Of a stretch of DNA of 64,000 nt, positions 11,133-23,382 are shown piece after piece. Numbering within the stretch: position 1 is the first letter of the stretch; each line of letters begins with the position of its first letter. Location of the stretch: the NCBI GenBank assembly GCA_030762935.1, contig CM060886.1, forward strand, positions 37,810,509 to 37,874,508, written 5' to 3'. A program made the position numbers and the translations under genes. The notes under the pieces were generated by a model that was given only the letters and a program-made list of their open reading frames with translations, was not told where the DNA came from and did not search any database. The stretch comes from Hymenopus coronatus. Taxonomy: Eukaryota > Arthropoda > Insecta > Mantodea > Hymenopodidae.

Positions 11133-12023
11133 AAAAATCTGATGTTACACTCACATGACTTTCTCTAGTTGTTCTACACATAACTTCTTACATAAAATGA
11201 TTCTTCTTTCTGCACCCTGTTATTCCTTTCAGCACAATGTTCTTATTACTTAGTTCCTCATAAGTAGGAAGAAAATAAGGGAATACACTAGGCTAAATCG
11301 ATAGATAAATGCTTAAAAGCTGTCGTTATGCGATTGTCATTACAAATCGCTTCTTTTCTTGGCCAGGAGCAGAACAAAAGAAAAACGGACACTGCCATCT
11401 GAGAAAAGTATCAGTACTTCACAACTGAAACTAATAACAATGAATACTTCGAAAACGGTAAGCTCCACGAAAAAAATGTATATGATGTAAATTGTGTATT
11501 TTAACAAGGCCTACATTTTTTCTATAGTAAGTTTTTGTCTATCTCTTACTGTTTATTAGTTATGCCAAATTAAGCAAAATTCATCCAGAATAAACAGGTA
11601 TTTAGAAACTATTCCCAGAAAAGTCAAGATATACATTTTATTTGTCAGGTGAATATCTTTAATATACGATATTTTAATCAAAATCGTTAGAGCCATTTTT
11701 AAGAAAATCAAAATTTTCGAAAAAAGTTCTATGTAAAGGTTAGTTTGGGTTGAGGGGATTTTTCTCAAAATCTTCGTGTCGCATCCCTGGAAGATACTGA
11801 TCTTAAATACCAAGTTTGGTATTTTAGCTACTTTTCGTTTTTGAGTTATCGTGTTCACAGACATACGGACACACGGATCTTTTTCTGAAAATGCTTTTTT
11901 TGGATTCAGGAGGTCCTAAAACATATATTTCCGGTGAAATCTCGGTATCGAATTTTTGGGTGGAATGCAATACTTCTCTATCCCTATGTACATTGTACAT
12001 ATGGGGCTAGAGAAAGTAAAAAA
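11133..12023 (-). mobile_element. HINE-like repeat H8, subfamily II
   Basis: Left end AATCTGATGTTACACTCAC, the subfamily-II hairpin, then ACTTTCTCTAGTTGTTC; right end CCCTATGTACATTGTACATA with GGGGCTAGAGAAAGT. The two subfamily-II diagnostic ends co-occur as in H24. On its minus strand a 102-codon frame (11556-11864) is open and has the recurrent NTITQKRKV motif seen in other copies. Confidence 0.85.
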
Positions 12024-12731
12024 ATAACTTTCAGTTTGTGTCTTTTGTTCTAGTATCCTGTCAAGCTTACAACCCGTCACCTTACTCCTCGTAAGCTTCT
12101 AGGTGCTGCTGGATGCAGAGGAATAAAAGCCTTGCTGGCTAAATCCTGATTACAGCGGTTTTTATAGACACTCACAAAGGCTACTCTGACCAAATGGGGG
12201 ATTGTTTCCTTCCGTTGTTGGCAGCAAAGCCATTACTTGTGCTCTCTGCTTGCGCGATAATGACCTAACGAATTGCAAATGTGGCGAGTTTATGTTGTTA
12301 GACTGGGCGAGTAACTCGGTACAAAACGCGGTGTACACTCCACCAAACATCTATTACATGACGAGGCAGTCTCTATGATGCACTCTGCGGTCCAGCCCAG
12401 TGCAGTAGCACTATGCATTATGCAGCGTGTACTGAACATCCTACATACTAACAGTGTTTGGATACCCAAATGGACACATGCCGGCCAACATCTCCTAAGT
12501 ACCTTCGTTAGTGGGCGCAGTACTGTCGTTAAGTTACAGTTGCAACATGTTGAAGCGCTAATGCTGAACACGGAATTGATCTAAGGAAACAATACACCTA
12601 AAATATTATACGTAGATATTGAAATGTATTTCTAATGGTCGACATTTTGATTACTATGCAAATTGATGAATCTGCCTATATAAGTCGGACTCTAAGCTTA
12701 GCCAGATTTTAGATCAATACCATATAACAAT
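12024..12731. other. Spacer with GC-richer island
   Basis: The part from about 12110 to 12590 is noticeably richer in G and C than the flanks and is open for 62-93 codons on the minus strand (12162-12350, 12290-12571) and 69 on the plus strand. I do not recognise the products. It could be a decayed coding fragment or an unlabelled repeat. Confidence 0.4.
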
Positions 12732-13652
12732 AAAAACCTGATGTGTTCCACTCACATGACCTTCTCTACATCTCTGCAACAAATTGCAGTTAAAAAGCTT
12801 ATGCTTCTATTTACTTCATGCTAATCTAGAAAAATTAGTAGAAATAGTCTTATTATTTTCTTCCTTGTAAGTAGAAAGGAAATAAGAGAGTAGCATAGGT
12901 TAAAGCGATACTCAAAAGCTGGTTACTATGTGACTGAAGTTCCTTTGTTTGTATGGACATGAGTTGAAAAATTCCTGTATGAGAAAAGTTAAGATTTTCG
13001 AACCTGAAAACAAAAACAAGGAATATCTCAAAAACGATCGACTCCAAGAAAAAAATGTGTACAACATAAATTGTGTGTTTTAATGTGCTCTACATTTATT
13101 GTGTGGTAAGTTTTTGTCTATCTCATACTGTTTAGCAGTTATACACATTTCTGGAAAACTCGCTCAGAATAAAGTAGTCTTCAGAGCCTATTCCCAGAAA
13201 ATTCAAAATATAAATTTTAATTGTCAGGTAAATATCTTTAATATACGATATTTTAATCAAAATTAGAACCATTTTTTAGAAAATCAAATTTTTCGAAAAA
13301 GGTTCCATGTAAAGGGTAGTTTAGGGTGGGGGGAATTTTTCTCAAAATCTTCAATTTTTCTCAAAATCTTCGTGTCGCATCGCTGGAAGATTCTAAACTT
13401 AAATACCAAGTTTGGTATTTACCGACTTTTCGTTTTTGAGTTATCGTGTTCACAGTCACACGGACACACGGACACACTGACACGCGGACACACGGATACA
13501 TACACACACGGACCTTTTTTCTGAAAATCTTTTTTTTTTTAGATAAAGGGGGCCCTAAAACATATATTTCCGGTGAGATCTCGGTATCGATTTTTTTGGT
13601 GGAGTGCAACACCTTCTCTATACCCTATGTACATAGTTCGTAACGAGAAAGT
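12732..13652 (-). mobile_element. HINE-like repeat H9
   Basis: From AACCTGATGTGTTCC to TAACGAGAAAGT. A 20-odd-base block with CAAAATCTTC is duplicated in tandem near 13345-13370. The core microsatellite is the mixed form CACGGACACACGGACACAC. It abuts H10 directly. Confidence 0.8.
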
Positions 13653-14785
13653 AAAAATATGTGTTCCATTCACACGACTTTCTCTACATTTCTGCAACAA
13701 ATTATTATTATTATTATTATTATTATTATGTTATGTAGCTTAACGTCCTTTAACCTTGGTCATATCGGACGATGAATGAAATTGGTGAAATGATGTTCAA
13801 ATGATTTCGGGGTTGAAGCTTAAAGTTCCTTGACATTCCTTTTCTCAGGATAAGGAAAAACCCCGAAAAAAACCTTATCTGGATAACTCACCATAAACGA
13901 GATTCGAACTCACGACATTTCGAATGTGAGGAAAGCACGCTACCACCACACGACCCAGGCGGGCTAACTAATTATTGTTAAAAAGCTTATGCATCTATTT
14001 ATTTCATGCTAATTGAGAAAAAAATAGCAGAAATAATCTTATTACTTGTTTCTTTGTACGTAGGGAGAAATAAGGGATAACCATGGGTTAAAGCGATAGT
14101 CAAAAGCTCGTTGCTATGTGATTGAGGTTCCTATGTTTGTATAAACAGAAGTTGGCAAATTCGTGTAAGGGAAAAGTATACGTTTTTTGAAGCTGAAACC
14201 AATAACAACATATATTCAAAAACGATCAACTCCACGAAAAAAAAAATGTATATGACATAAATTGTGTGTTAAAATGTGTTCATCTCTTACGGTTTAGCAG
14301 TTATGCAAAATTTCGTAAAATTCATCCAGAATAGTCTTCAGAGGCTATTCCCAGAAAATTCAAGATGTAGATTTTATTTGTCAAGTAAATGTTTTTAATG
14401 TAGGATATTTTATTCGAAATCTTTAGAGCCATCTTTGAGAAAAACAAAATTTTCAAAAAATTTTCCATGAAAAGTGTAGTTTAGAGTGGGGGATTTCTTG
14501 AAAATCCTTGTGTAGCATCCTTGGTAGATACTGAACTTAAATACCAAGTTTGGTTTTTAACGATCTTTTCGGTTTTGAGCTATGCTGTCCACAAATACAG
14601 TCAGACAGACAGACTGACTGACAGACACACACATACATACACACACGGCGTTTTTCTGAAAATGTTTTCTTTTTTATTCAGAGTATCCTAAAACATATAT
14701 TTCCGGTGAAATCTCGGTATCGAATTTTTGGGTGGAATACAATACTTCTTCTATACACTATGTACATAGTACGTGTAGAGAAAGC
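13653..14785 (-). mobile_element. HINE-like repeat H10, split by a SINE
   Basis: Starts AAATATGTGTTCCATTCACACG immediately after H9 and ends at GTAGAGAAAGC. A reverse-oriented SINE (13704-13967) interrupts the conserved word CAACAAATTATTGTTAAAAAGC, with AATTATT on both sides of the insert. Its core carries an unusual run of CAGACAGACAGACTGACTGAC before the CA repeats. Confidence 0.8.
13704..13967 (-). mobile_element. SINE-3 copy inside H10
   Basis: On the minus strand: a tRNA-like head with A-box region GTGGTGGTAGCGTGC and B box GAGTTCGAATCTCG, a body with TTATCCTGAGAAAAGGAATG, a tail CGATATGACCAAGGTTAAAG, and a TAA-rich 3' run now read as (TTA)n at 13704-13729. AATTATT flanks it as a likely target duplication. 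The tail resembles that of SINE-2 (39832, 27628) although head and body differ. Confidence 0.8.
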
Positions 14786-15883
14786 AATACAGCAAGTATG
14801 AGAGTAATTAATATAAAAAAGTATGCATTTGAAATAACTGGGCTCATGGAGGGAAATTCATTTTGGTTTAGTTACACGATTCGTTCGATTGAACACTTTT
14901 AATTTTGTTACTAAAATATTCATTTTATTAATCACATTTTTGCGCTCTGCACCATGTGGAATCCTAGGAGATAAAACATTCTTTGCAAAAAATTGACATC
15001 GATGTTTTACAGGAAATATCGAAAATACCTAAAAGCTCTAAAGTGGGAAAGAAGCAAGTTTAGAAAAAAAGTTAAATTCTCTAAATCTCGTATATTTAAA
15101 ATGCTGACATGAAAAACAATACAATACCTCTAATTTCTTCTTCTTCTTTTAGATGTTTTTTTAAATTAAACATCCTCTTCATTCTTGTAGAATTTTATAT
15201 TACTCGGAAACTGTAACAATAGATAATGAAAAAACAATTCTCTTTTCGACATTTGTTTGAGATCATGACAATAAAAACAGTTACAGTTTTATTTCCGCAT
15301 TTGACTTTTATGTCCATATTCCTGAATTTTAAGCCAATTCTTTAGAAAACCTTTATCGCGACTATCATACCTACTAATAGTGTAGTGCAAAAAAGCTGTG
15401 TGAATGTTAAGCATTCGATTCTTATAAATAATTATAATAGTTGTATATGTAGTATAGCAATTGAAGTATGTTGTTTTGTCGGACCTTGCTTGTAGTGAAA
15501 CGTGGTTCCCTTTGTACATATCTTCCACATGAAATGTTCCCCTTCCATTTATTTATAGGATAATTTTGTATCTTCGTGAAATATTAATTATTTTGTGTTT
15601 CTTTTACAGGTGTGTTGAGCGTATTGCAAACCGTTTTAATACATTATGGGTAAGTAGTGTCTGTTTTACCAATTCATGATGAATTGCTTTCTGTAGCCTA
15701 TCTACAACGTAGCTTTTCAAACTGAGCTGAGCACTTTTAATGGAAATGTACTAAACCACGTATTATACAAGCTGTAAATGTTTTTAGTATACCGGATGAA
15801 CAAAAAGATGGACAATATTCTGTATAACATCGTCTTTGAATGATTTGTAGATGTTAAAAGTACCTAGAATATGGACGGTCAGT
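14786..15883. other. AT-rich spacer, no recognisable gene
   Basis: About 1.1 kb. The longest frame is 79 codons (15289-15528, -), unrecognised. No repeat ends seen. Confidence 0.45.
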
Positions 15884-16158
15884 CTGCCTCTGTGGTCAAG
15901 TGGTAACTAGCAGCTTTCTTACCCGGAGGCCCGGGCTCGATTCCCTGCTGGGACGGGGAATTTTATAAAAGAATAATTTCCTATCCTCTACATTGTCTAG
16001 GTATGCACGTGAGAGCGAGTGTCGTAGAGGTGTTTCAAAGTGAATGAGTGACAGAGAGGGAGAGTGAGCGAGCAGTAGATCAGAATGCTGACAATGAGGG
16101 TTATGTACGTCCTTACTTGTTAGGGTATCCTCAAGAATAAAAATAAGAATATAATACT
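15884..16158 (+). mobile_element. tRNA-derived SINE (SINE-2-type head)
   Basis: Head GTCTGCCTCTGTGGTCAAG with A-box-like TGGTCAAGTGG and B box GGGCTCGATTCCC, similar to the heads at 27628 and 39832 and loosely like tRNA-Glu in the TTCTTACCCGGAGG stretch. The body diverges from SINE-2 after the GGGGAATTT block and has GA-rich repeats (16040-16075), ending in an A-rich tail AATAAAAATAAGAATATAATA. A true tRNA gene is excluded by lack of acceptor-stem pairing. Confidence 0.7.
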
Positions 16159-16223
16159 TGGTATGCAACGGCATTAGGATTATACCAGTAGGGAATTGCA
16201 TATTCTAATAATACGCCTTAATA

Positions 16224-17020
16224 ATTGAGGGACTCAGTGCCAGAGGGAACTATCCCACACATTGTGAAAAAATGAGTTTTTTTGTTTTTAGACAGCTTCT
16301 GCCATCTCTCATATCTGTAGAAATCTTGGTAACTCTGTTTTAGAGTGCCATCTACAGTAACTTATAGAAACTCTGTCATTTTCCAAAGTGAGAAAGTTTG
16401 TGCCAGATGGGGATATCCCACTATGAAGTTGCCTGCTATTTAAAGAACAATGCCACCAAACTTACAGAACTTTAACTATTTTAACAGTATTGTTTATTGT
16501 TTAAACTATAGGCCAAGAAATAATGATTTTAGGCCTTAATACGTGAAACAGAATAATATGTAAGATTATTATTAAACATTAAGAATATTGTGTAAAAAAT
16601 TGAAATTTTAGGCATTATACTATGCTGCAGATTATTCTGTTTTTCAAAATGGAGGTAAATAGTATAGCTAGTGAAGGAAAGAAACGAATATGCAAGCAAA
16701 ACATATGGAAAAAAGTTGTTGTTAAACGAAAAAGAAACAATGGTGAGGAATATGAATAATATCATGCTTAGTTTCTCTCTCTGCATAAGTAAATTTTTAG
16801 TAAATAATACGGTTTGCAGTGCTAAATAAATAAAAGAAACTGTTAAATAGCACTTTTTTGTATTTTCTAGGACATTTCAAAATGTGGATCAAATACTGGA
16901 TTTAAAAAAGTTGTACCTTAATATTATATTTTTCACCAAATCAACAACTCTAATAAAACTCCTTTTTTCTCAAATGTAGCTATTTGTGGGATAGCTCCCT
17001 CTGGCGCTGAGCCCCTCAAT
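16224..17020. mobile_element. Non-autonomous TIR transposon, 0.8 kb
   Basis: The left end ATTGAGGGACTCAGTGCCAG is repeated inverted at the right end; the reverse complement begins ATTGAGGGGCTCAGCGCCAG. The match continues through AGAGGGA(A/G)CTATCCCACA, about 36 bp with 3-4 mismatches. The interior is AT-rich and lacks a transposase. No clear target duplication could be assigned, so the superfamily stays open. Confidence 0.8.
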
Positions 17021-17190
17021 TGTGAACATTGCCAATTTTCCTCATTAAACATTAATAAAGAAATTAGTGTATCAAACATCTAATATTCTAATCGGATAGA
17101 AATGTTACAAGAATGTGAAGGATAGAATTAATTTCACCCATGCAATATATAAATAAATAAAATGAGCAAGCTTTTCAACACATTTTACTG

Positions 17191-18260
17191 AAAAATCTGA
17201 CTTGTTCCATTCACATGACTTTCTGTACCTCTTCTACAAACTTCTTACACGATTATTCTTCTTTCTACTCGATGTTAATCAAGATAAGCATTAGGAGAAT
17301 GGTCTTATTATTTAGTTTCTAATAAGCAAAAGGGAGCAAAAGGAATACATTATGCTAAAGCGATAGTCAAATATTTTAAAGCTGGCATTATGGATTGTCA
17401 TTGAAATTCACTTCTTTGCATAGCCCAGAGTAAAATAAAAGAAACACGAAGGACTTCCTAACTGGGAAAAGTATAAGTATTTTAAAATTGAAACCGATAA
17501 TAAAGATATCTCGGAAACGGTAAACTCTACAAGACATTCATATAAATTATGTGTCTTAACCAGATCTAAATTTTTTGTTTAGTAAGTTCTTGTCTATCTC
17601 TTACGTTTACCATTCAGAATGAAAAGGACTCACAGGCTATTACCAGCAAATTCAGATGTACATTGTAATAACTGCATGGCACGATAGCTCACAAGGAACC
17701 TTGGCCTACGCCCGGCCGCATTTTTGGAGGGGCAGGCGTGGTCAACATTTCGAACCCTCCCGGCCAGTTAATGCGGTCCTCATGACCTGGGCCGCTACTT
17801 ATCTATCAAGTAGCTCCTCAATTGGCCTCCCAGGGAGGTTTGAGTAAAACCCGCGCCAGGGCTCCAGGCGGGGGAAAAAATCCCCACACCGGTACCGTGA
17901 ATCGAACGCAGGTATCTCGCTTGGCAAGCAGCTGCGCTACCACTGCGCTAAGGAGACGACCCATTTTGTCTTCTAAATATCTTTAATATGCGGTATTTTA
18001 GTCAAAATGGCTAGGAGGTTTCTTGAAAATCTTAGTATCTGGAATATACTAAAGTTCAATACTAAGTTTGGTATTTTACTGACTTTTTGATTTTGAGCTA
18101 TGATTTCTATACACATTCACGCATGTGGTTTTTGTAAAATACTTTTTTGCATTCATGGGTCCTCAAAGCATGTATTTCCATGAAATCTCTGTATTGATTT
18201 TGAGTCAAATACAATACCTTCTCTACCTACTATGTGTGTTCATAGTACTCGGTAGAAAAA
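17191..18260 (-). mobile_element. HINE-like repeat H11, split by SINE-1
   Basis: A diverged copy from AAAATCTGACTTGTTCC to a worn palindrome (CTACTATGTGTGTTCATAGTACTC). A reverse-oriented SINE-1 sits at 17669-17961 where other copies read GATATACATTTTATTTGTC. Segments after the SINE are shortened. Confidence 0.75.
17669..17961 (-). mobile_element. SINE-1 copy inside H11
   Basis: Runs from TGCATGGCACGATAGCTCAC (3' side) to GCGCTAAGGAGACGAC (5' start of the tRNA head on the minus strand). B-box remnant GTTCGATTCACGG. About 60 bp of the body around CCATCTCGGTCCACTACAG is deleted. CATT-like words on both sides may be a short target duplication. Confidence 0.8.
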
Positions 18261-18852
18261 TAATTAGGATTAGAGTGTTCTTAAGGGTAGCAAACTGCTT
18301 TCGCAGAAGAAAAAAAGAAAAAAAGAAAAGCTAATCCAGGGGTGAAGAAGCAGAAATTAACGGCAGACAGCCTCGTATTTAAAACAGAGCTGAGAGTAAA
18401 GCTGAGGTAATTTTTCTGGCTAGGAGAATTCGAAGGCGAGCAATTCTATGGAACAAAGCAAAGCCTTTTGTCTCCTGTCATAACCAGGTGGCATTTAGAG
18501 ACAGCTTGGCGGTGTCAGATATTGTTAGGTTCATGTCCCCATCCTCCACCGTCGAAAATTATTCCTTCAGAAGCCTCACGTCCCTTCTATCTTTTCTTCT
18601 TTTCCATTCTTTCTTCTAGTATAGTTCTTTTTTTAGTTTTCTAATATTTTTTCAGAGTTTCTTATAGTCGTACTGCTCTTAAATCTTCTTCTGTTATTCC
18701 TTCTTTCAAATCTTTTGTTTCACTCCGCTCTTTTGTTTGTTTTTTTATTCTCTCATCTAGTCCTGTAAAATAACAACTGGAGCCTTTATCTAATTTTTTT
18801 TTCTAATAACGCTAGCATCCAATGGGAAATTATATCTCTCCATAACATTTTT
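18261..18852. other. Spacer with purine and pyrimidine tracts
   Basis: Contains an A/G-only tract near 18305-18330 and a T/C-rich stretch (18540-18760). No gene or repeat end recognised. Confidence 0.45.
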
Positions 18853-19709
18853 ACTTTCTCTGCACGTACTATGTACATAGTATCTATATATTGTATTACA
18901 CGGAAAAATTCGATATCGAGATTTCTCCGGCAATACCTGTCTTGGAACCCCCTAAATAAAAAAAAAAAAAAAGCATTTAGATAACAATCCGTATGTCTGT
19001 ATGTGTATCTTTGTGAGTCTATGCATAGCTCAAAAACGAAAAGTCCCTTAAACACCAAATCTGATATTTTAGTTCAATATTTTCCAAGGATGCGACATGA
19101 GGATTGTCAAGAAAATTCACCCACACCCGACTACCCTTTACATAGAAAAAGTTTCATAATTCTTGATTTTCTCAAAAATGGTTCTAACGATTTTGATTAA
19201 AATCTCTTATATTTAAAATATTTGCATGACAAATAAAATGTATATCTTGAATTTTGTTGGAATAACTTCTAAGACCTCTTTATTCTGGGTGAATTTTGCT
19301 GCATGTTGCATGACTGGTAAACCGTAAGAGATAAGATAACAGCTTACTATACAAAAACACAATTTATGTCATATATCTTTTTTCGTACAGTTAACGGTTT
19401 TCGAGATATTCCTTATAATTGGTTTCAGTTTTAAAACACTTATATTTTTCTCATACGGGAACTTGTCAACTCCTGGCCATACAAAGAAATGGAATTTAAT
19501 GCCATAGCAACCACATTTTAAAGCATTGATTGTCGGTTTAGCCCTGAGTATTCCCTTATTTCCCTCCTACTTATAAGGAACTAAGTAATAAGATCGTTTC
19601 TGCTGATGTTTATCTCGATTAGCATGAAGTATGATAGAAGAATAAGCTTATTAGCAATCATTTGTTACACAGATGTAGAGAAAATCATGTGAAAAGAATA
19701 AATCAGATT
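18853..19709 (+). mobile_element. HINE-like repeat H12
   Basis: From ACTTTCTCTGCACGTAC to AATCAGATT. The palindrome has lost symmetry on its right arm (ATAGTATCTATATATTG). The core reads GTATGTCTGTATGTGTATC rather than a clean repeat, pointing to an older copy. Confidence 0.75.
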
Positions 19710-19995
19710 CTTTCTGTCCTCTCCCGTTTACAAAGATACTTCCATTACATGTCTTCCATTATATGCTGCGACTTAATATGGGCTTTTAGTAGTTTTTCAC
19801 CTAAAACATTTTTGCAGCAAATCTTAAAAAAAAAAAAAAAATACTTTAACATATTAAGACGGTTAACTGGTTTAAAATATTGTAATAGTTTCTTTTCAAC
19901 TCAGAATATATAACTTATTTCTGTCACTAATATGTAGTTGCATTTTTACCGTTGATTGTTTATAAGTACATCCGTGGAATAAAAGCAACATTGAT

Positions 19996-20712
19996 ACTCT
20001 AATGTGTTCCATTCACATAACCTTCTCTAGCTGTTCCAAATACAAAATATTCTTACAAAAGATTATCCTTTTACCTACATCATGTTAATCGAGATAAGCA
20101 TTAGCAGAATTGGTCTTATTACTTGATTCTCTGTAAATAGAACGGAAATAAGGGAATATATTAGGCTAAAGCAATAGTCAAATCTTTTAATAGCTGGTCG
20201 CTATGTGAAACAATTGAGGTTTAGTTCTCTTTGCCTGGTCTCTTGGGAAAGGTTAGGTAGTTTCAAGCTCAAACCAGTAATGAGTATCCCAAAAATTATC
20301 AACTCTACAACAAAAACTTAGATGACAAATTATTTGTTTTTATTTACAATACAAATGTCTTTAATATACGCTTTTTTAATCAAAATCGTTTGAGCCATTT
20401 TTGAGAAAATACAAATTTACGGGGGTGGTGGAATTTTCTTGAAAATCTTCGTGTCTCATACTTGGAAGATATCGAACTTAAGTACCAAGTTTGGTATTTA
20501 ATGCACTTTTCGTATTTGAGTTATGCTGCCCCCACTCACACACACACACACATCAACAGACAGACACACACAGAGATATTTTTCTAAAAATACGTTTTTT
20601 TTTGTTTCTCTAGGTCTCAAAACGTGTATTTCTGGTGAAATCTCGGTATCGAATTTTTGGGTGCAATACAAAACCTTCTTTACACACTATGTAGGAAGTA
20701 TAGAGGAAGTAA
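19996..20712 (-). mobile_element. HINE-like repeat H13, shortened
   Basis: Begins TCTAATGTGTTCCATTCACAT then AACCTTCTCTAGCTGTTCC, a third end variant also seen in H29 and H36. An internal deletion near 20325-20340 removes part of the middle. The palindrome is reduced to CACACTATGTAGGAAGTATAG. Confidence 0.75.
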
Positions 20713-20938
20713 ATAGTACATAGTCAAATTTAGTTAATATACGTATATGGCATTTACATACTTGTGACTGGATGCGAAAACCAAAAGTTAAAGCTAGTAA
20801 AATTTTAAGGATTCAACCTTTTAGTTTCTCTATACGTACTGTGTACATTGTGTATAGAAAAGGTATTGCACTCCACCAAAAAATTCTATATCGAGATTTC
20901 ACCGGAAATATATGCCTTAGGGTCCCCTGTATCCAAAG

Positions 20939-21817
20939 AAATCTGATGTGTTCCATTCACATGGCTTTCTCTATATCTCTGTAAATTATTATTGTTAATA
21001 AGCTTATCTTTTATTTATTTCATGCTAATCGAGAAAAATTAGCAGAAATAATCTTATTTCTTGCTTTACTGTAAGTAGAAGCGAAATAAGCGAGTACCAT
21101 AGGTTATAGTGAAAGACAAAAGCTGGTTGTTATGTGACTGACGTTCCTTTGTATTGAAAGGAGTTGACAAATTCCTGTATGAGAAAAGTATAAGTTTTTC
21201 AAAGCTGAAACCAATAAAAAGGAATATCTCAAAAACGATCAACTCCACGAAAAAAATGTATATAACATAAATTGTGTGTTTTAACGTGCTCTACATTTTT
21301 TATGGGTTAAGTTTTTGTCCATCTCTTACGGTTTAGTAGTTATGAAAAGTTCATCCAGAATGAAGTAGTCTTCAGAGGCTATTCCCAGAAAATTCAGAAT
21401 ATACATTTTATTTGTCAGGTAAATAGCTTTAATATACGATATTTTAATCAAAATCGTTAGAGCCATCTTTTAGAAAATCTAAATTTTCGAAAAAAGTTCC
21501 ATGTAAAGAGTAGTTTGGGATGGGGGGATTTTTCTCAAAATCTTCCTGTCGCATCCCTGGAAGATACTAAACTTAAATACTAAGTTTGGTATTTTACTGA
21601 CTTTTCGTTTTTGAGTTATCGTGTTCACAGACACACGGACACACTGACCCACGGACACACGGACACACACACACACGGACCTTTTTCTGAAAATACTTTT
21701 TTTGGATACAGGGGACCCTAAAATATATATTTCCGGTGAAATCTCGGTATCGAATTTTTTGGTGGAGTGCTATACATTCTCTATACACTATGTACATAGT
21801 GAGTATAGAGAAAGTAA
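20939..21817 (-). mobile_element. HINE-like repeat H15 nested in H14
   Basis: Complete subfamily-I copy from AAATCTGATGTGTTCC to GTATAGAGAAAGTAAA. Because the flanking H14 sequence is known from other copies, the ends are fixed to within the A-run: one terminus is AAAGT-A(n), the other A(n)-TCTGATG. Confidence 0.85.
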
Positions 21818-22515
21818 AAAGTATTTCCAGAAAAAGGTCCGTGTGTGTGTGTCCGTGTGTCAGTGTGTCCGTGTGTCTGTGAACACGATAACTTAAAAAC
21901 GAAAAGTCGATAAAATACCAAACTTGGTATTTAAGTTTAGTATCTTCCAGGGATGCGACACGAAGATTTTGAGAAAAATCTCCCCACCCCAAACTACCCT
22001 TTACATGGAACTTTTTTCGAAAATTTTGATTTTCTAAAAAATGGTTCTAACGATATTGATTAAAATATCATATATTAAAGATATTTACCTGACAAATAAA
22101 ATGTATATTCTGAATTTTCTGGGAATAGCCTCTGAAGAATACTTTATTCTGGATGAATTTTGCATAACTACTAAACCGTAAGAGATGGACAAAAACTTAA
22201 CACACACAAAATGTAGGACACATTAAAACAGACAATTTATGTTATATACATCTTTTTCGTGGAGTTGATCGTTTTTGAGATATTCCTTTTTCTTGGTTTC
22301 AGCTGCTTTGATAAACTTATACTTTTCTCATACACGAATTTGTCAACTCCTGTCTATACAAACAAAGGAACATCAGTCACAAAGCAACCAGCTTTGGACT
22401 ATCACTTTAACCTATAGTACTCCCTTATTTCGTTTCTACTTACAAGGAAGCAAGCAATAAGACTATTTTTGCTATTTTTTCTCGATTAGCATTAAGCAAA
22501 TAGAAGCATAACCTT

Positions 22516-23382
22516 TTTACCTTCTCTATACGCACTATGTCCATAGTGTATAGAGAAGGTATTGCACTCCACCAAAAAATTCGATACCGAGATTTCACCG
22601 GAAATATATGTTTTAGGGTCCCCTTTATCTAAAAATAGCATTTTCACAGAAAAGTCCGTGTGTGTGTGTGTGTGTGTCAGTGAGTCCGTGTGTCTGTGAA
22701 CACGATAACTCAAAAACGAAAGTCGGTAAAATTTCAAACTTGGTATTTAAGTATAGTATCCTCCAGCGATGCGACACGAAGATTTTGAGAAAAATCCCCC
22801 CATCCCAAACTACCCCTTTGGAACTTTTTTCGAAAATGTTGAATTTCTCAGAAATGGCTTTAACGATTTTGATTAAAATATCATACATTAAAGACATTTA
22901 CCTGACAAATAAAATGTATATCTTGAATTTTCTGGGAATAGCCTCTGAAGACTACTACATTGTGGATAAATTTCACGGACTTTTAAATAACTGCTAAACC
23001 GTAAGAGATAGACAAAAACTTACTACACAATAAATGTAGAGCACATTAAAACACATAATTTATGTTATATACATTTTTTTTCGTGGAGTTCATCGTTTTT
23101 TGAGACATTCCTTGTTTTTGGTTTCTGCTATGAAAAACTTATACTTTTCTCATATAGGAATTTTCCAACTGCTGTCCATACAAACAAAGGAACTTCAATC
23201 ACATAGCAACCAGCGTTTGATTATCACTTCAACCTATGGTACTCTTTTATTTCGCTTCTGCTTACAAGGGAGCAAGTTATAAGACTTTTTCTTTTAATTT
23301 GTTCTGATTAGCAAGAAGCTTTTTAAGAATAATTTGTTGCAGAGATGTTGAGAAGGTCATGTGAATGGGACACATCCGATTT
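22516..23382 (+). mobile_element. HINE-like repeat H16 nested in H14
   Basis: Complete copy from ACCTTCTCTATACGC to CACATCCGATTTTT, inserted in the distal part of H14. Core GT run of about 12 units (22651-22676). A 111-codon frame (22662-22997) holds the recurrent motif beginning NLVFKYSI and ending with a histidine-less variant of the usual C-terminus. Confidence 0.85.

Noticed and set aside
10258..12023. Tandem satellite array
   Set aside because: The two adjacent units belong to different subfamilies and the family is mostly dispersed in both orientations, so these are adjacent insertions.
15884..15956. tRNA gene (also at 8826, 27628, 39832, 40778, 53286)
   Set aside because: A and B boxes are present but no acceptor stem pairs, bodies and tails follow directly, and several copies recur with target duplications: SINE heads.
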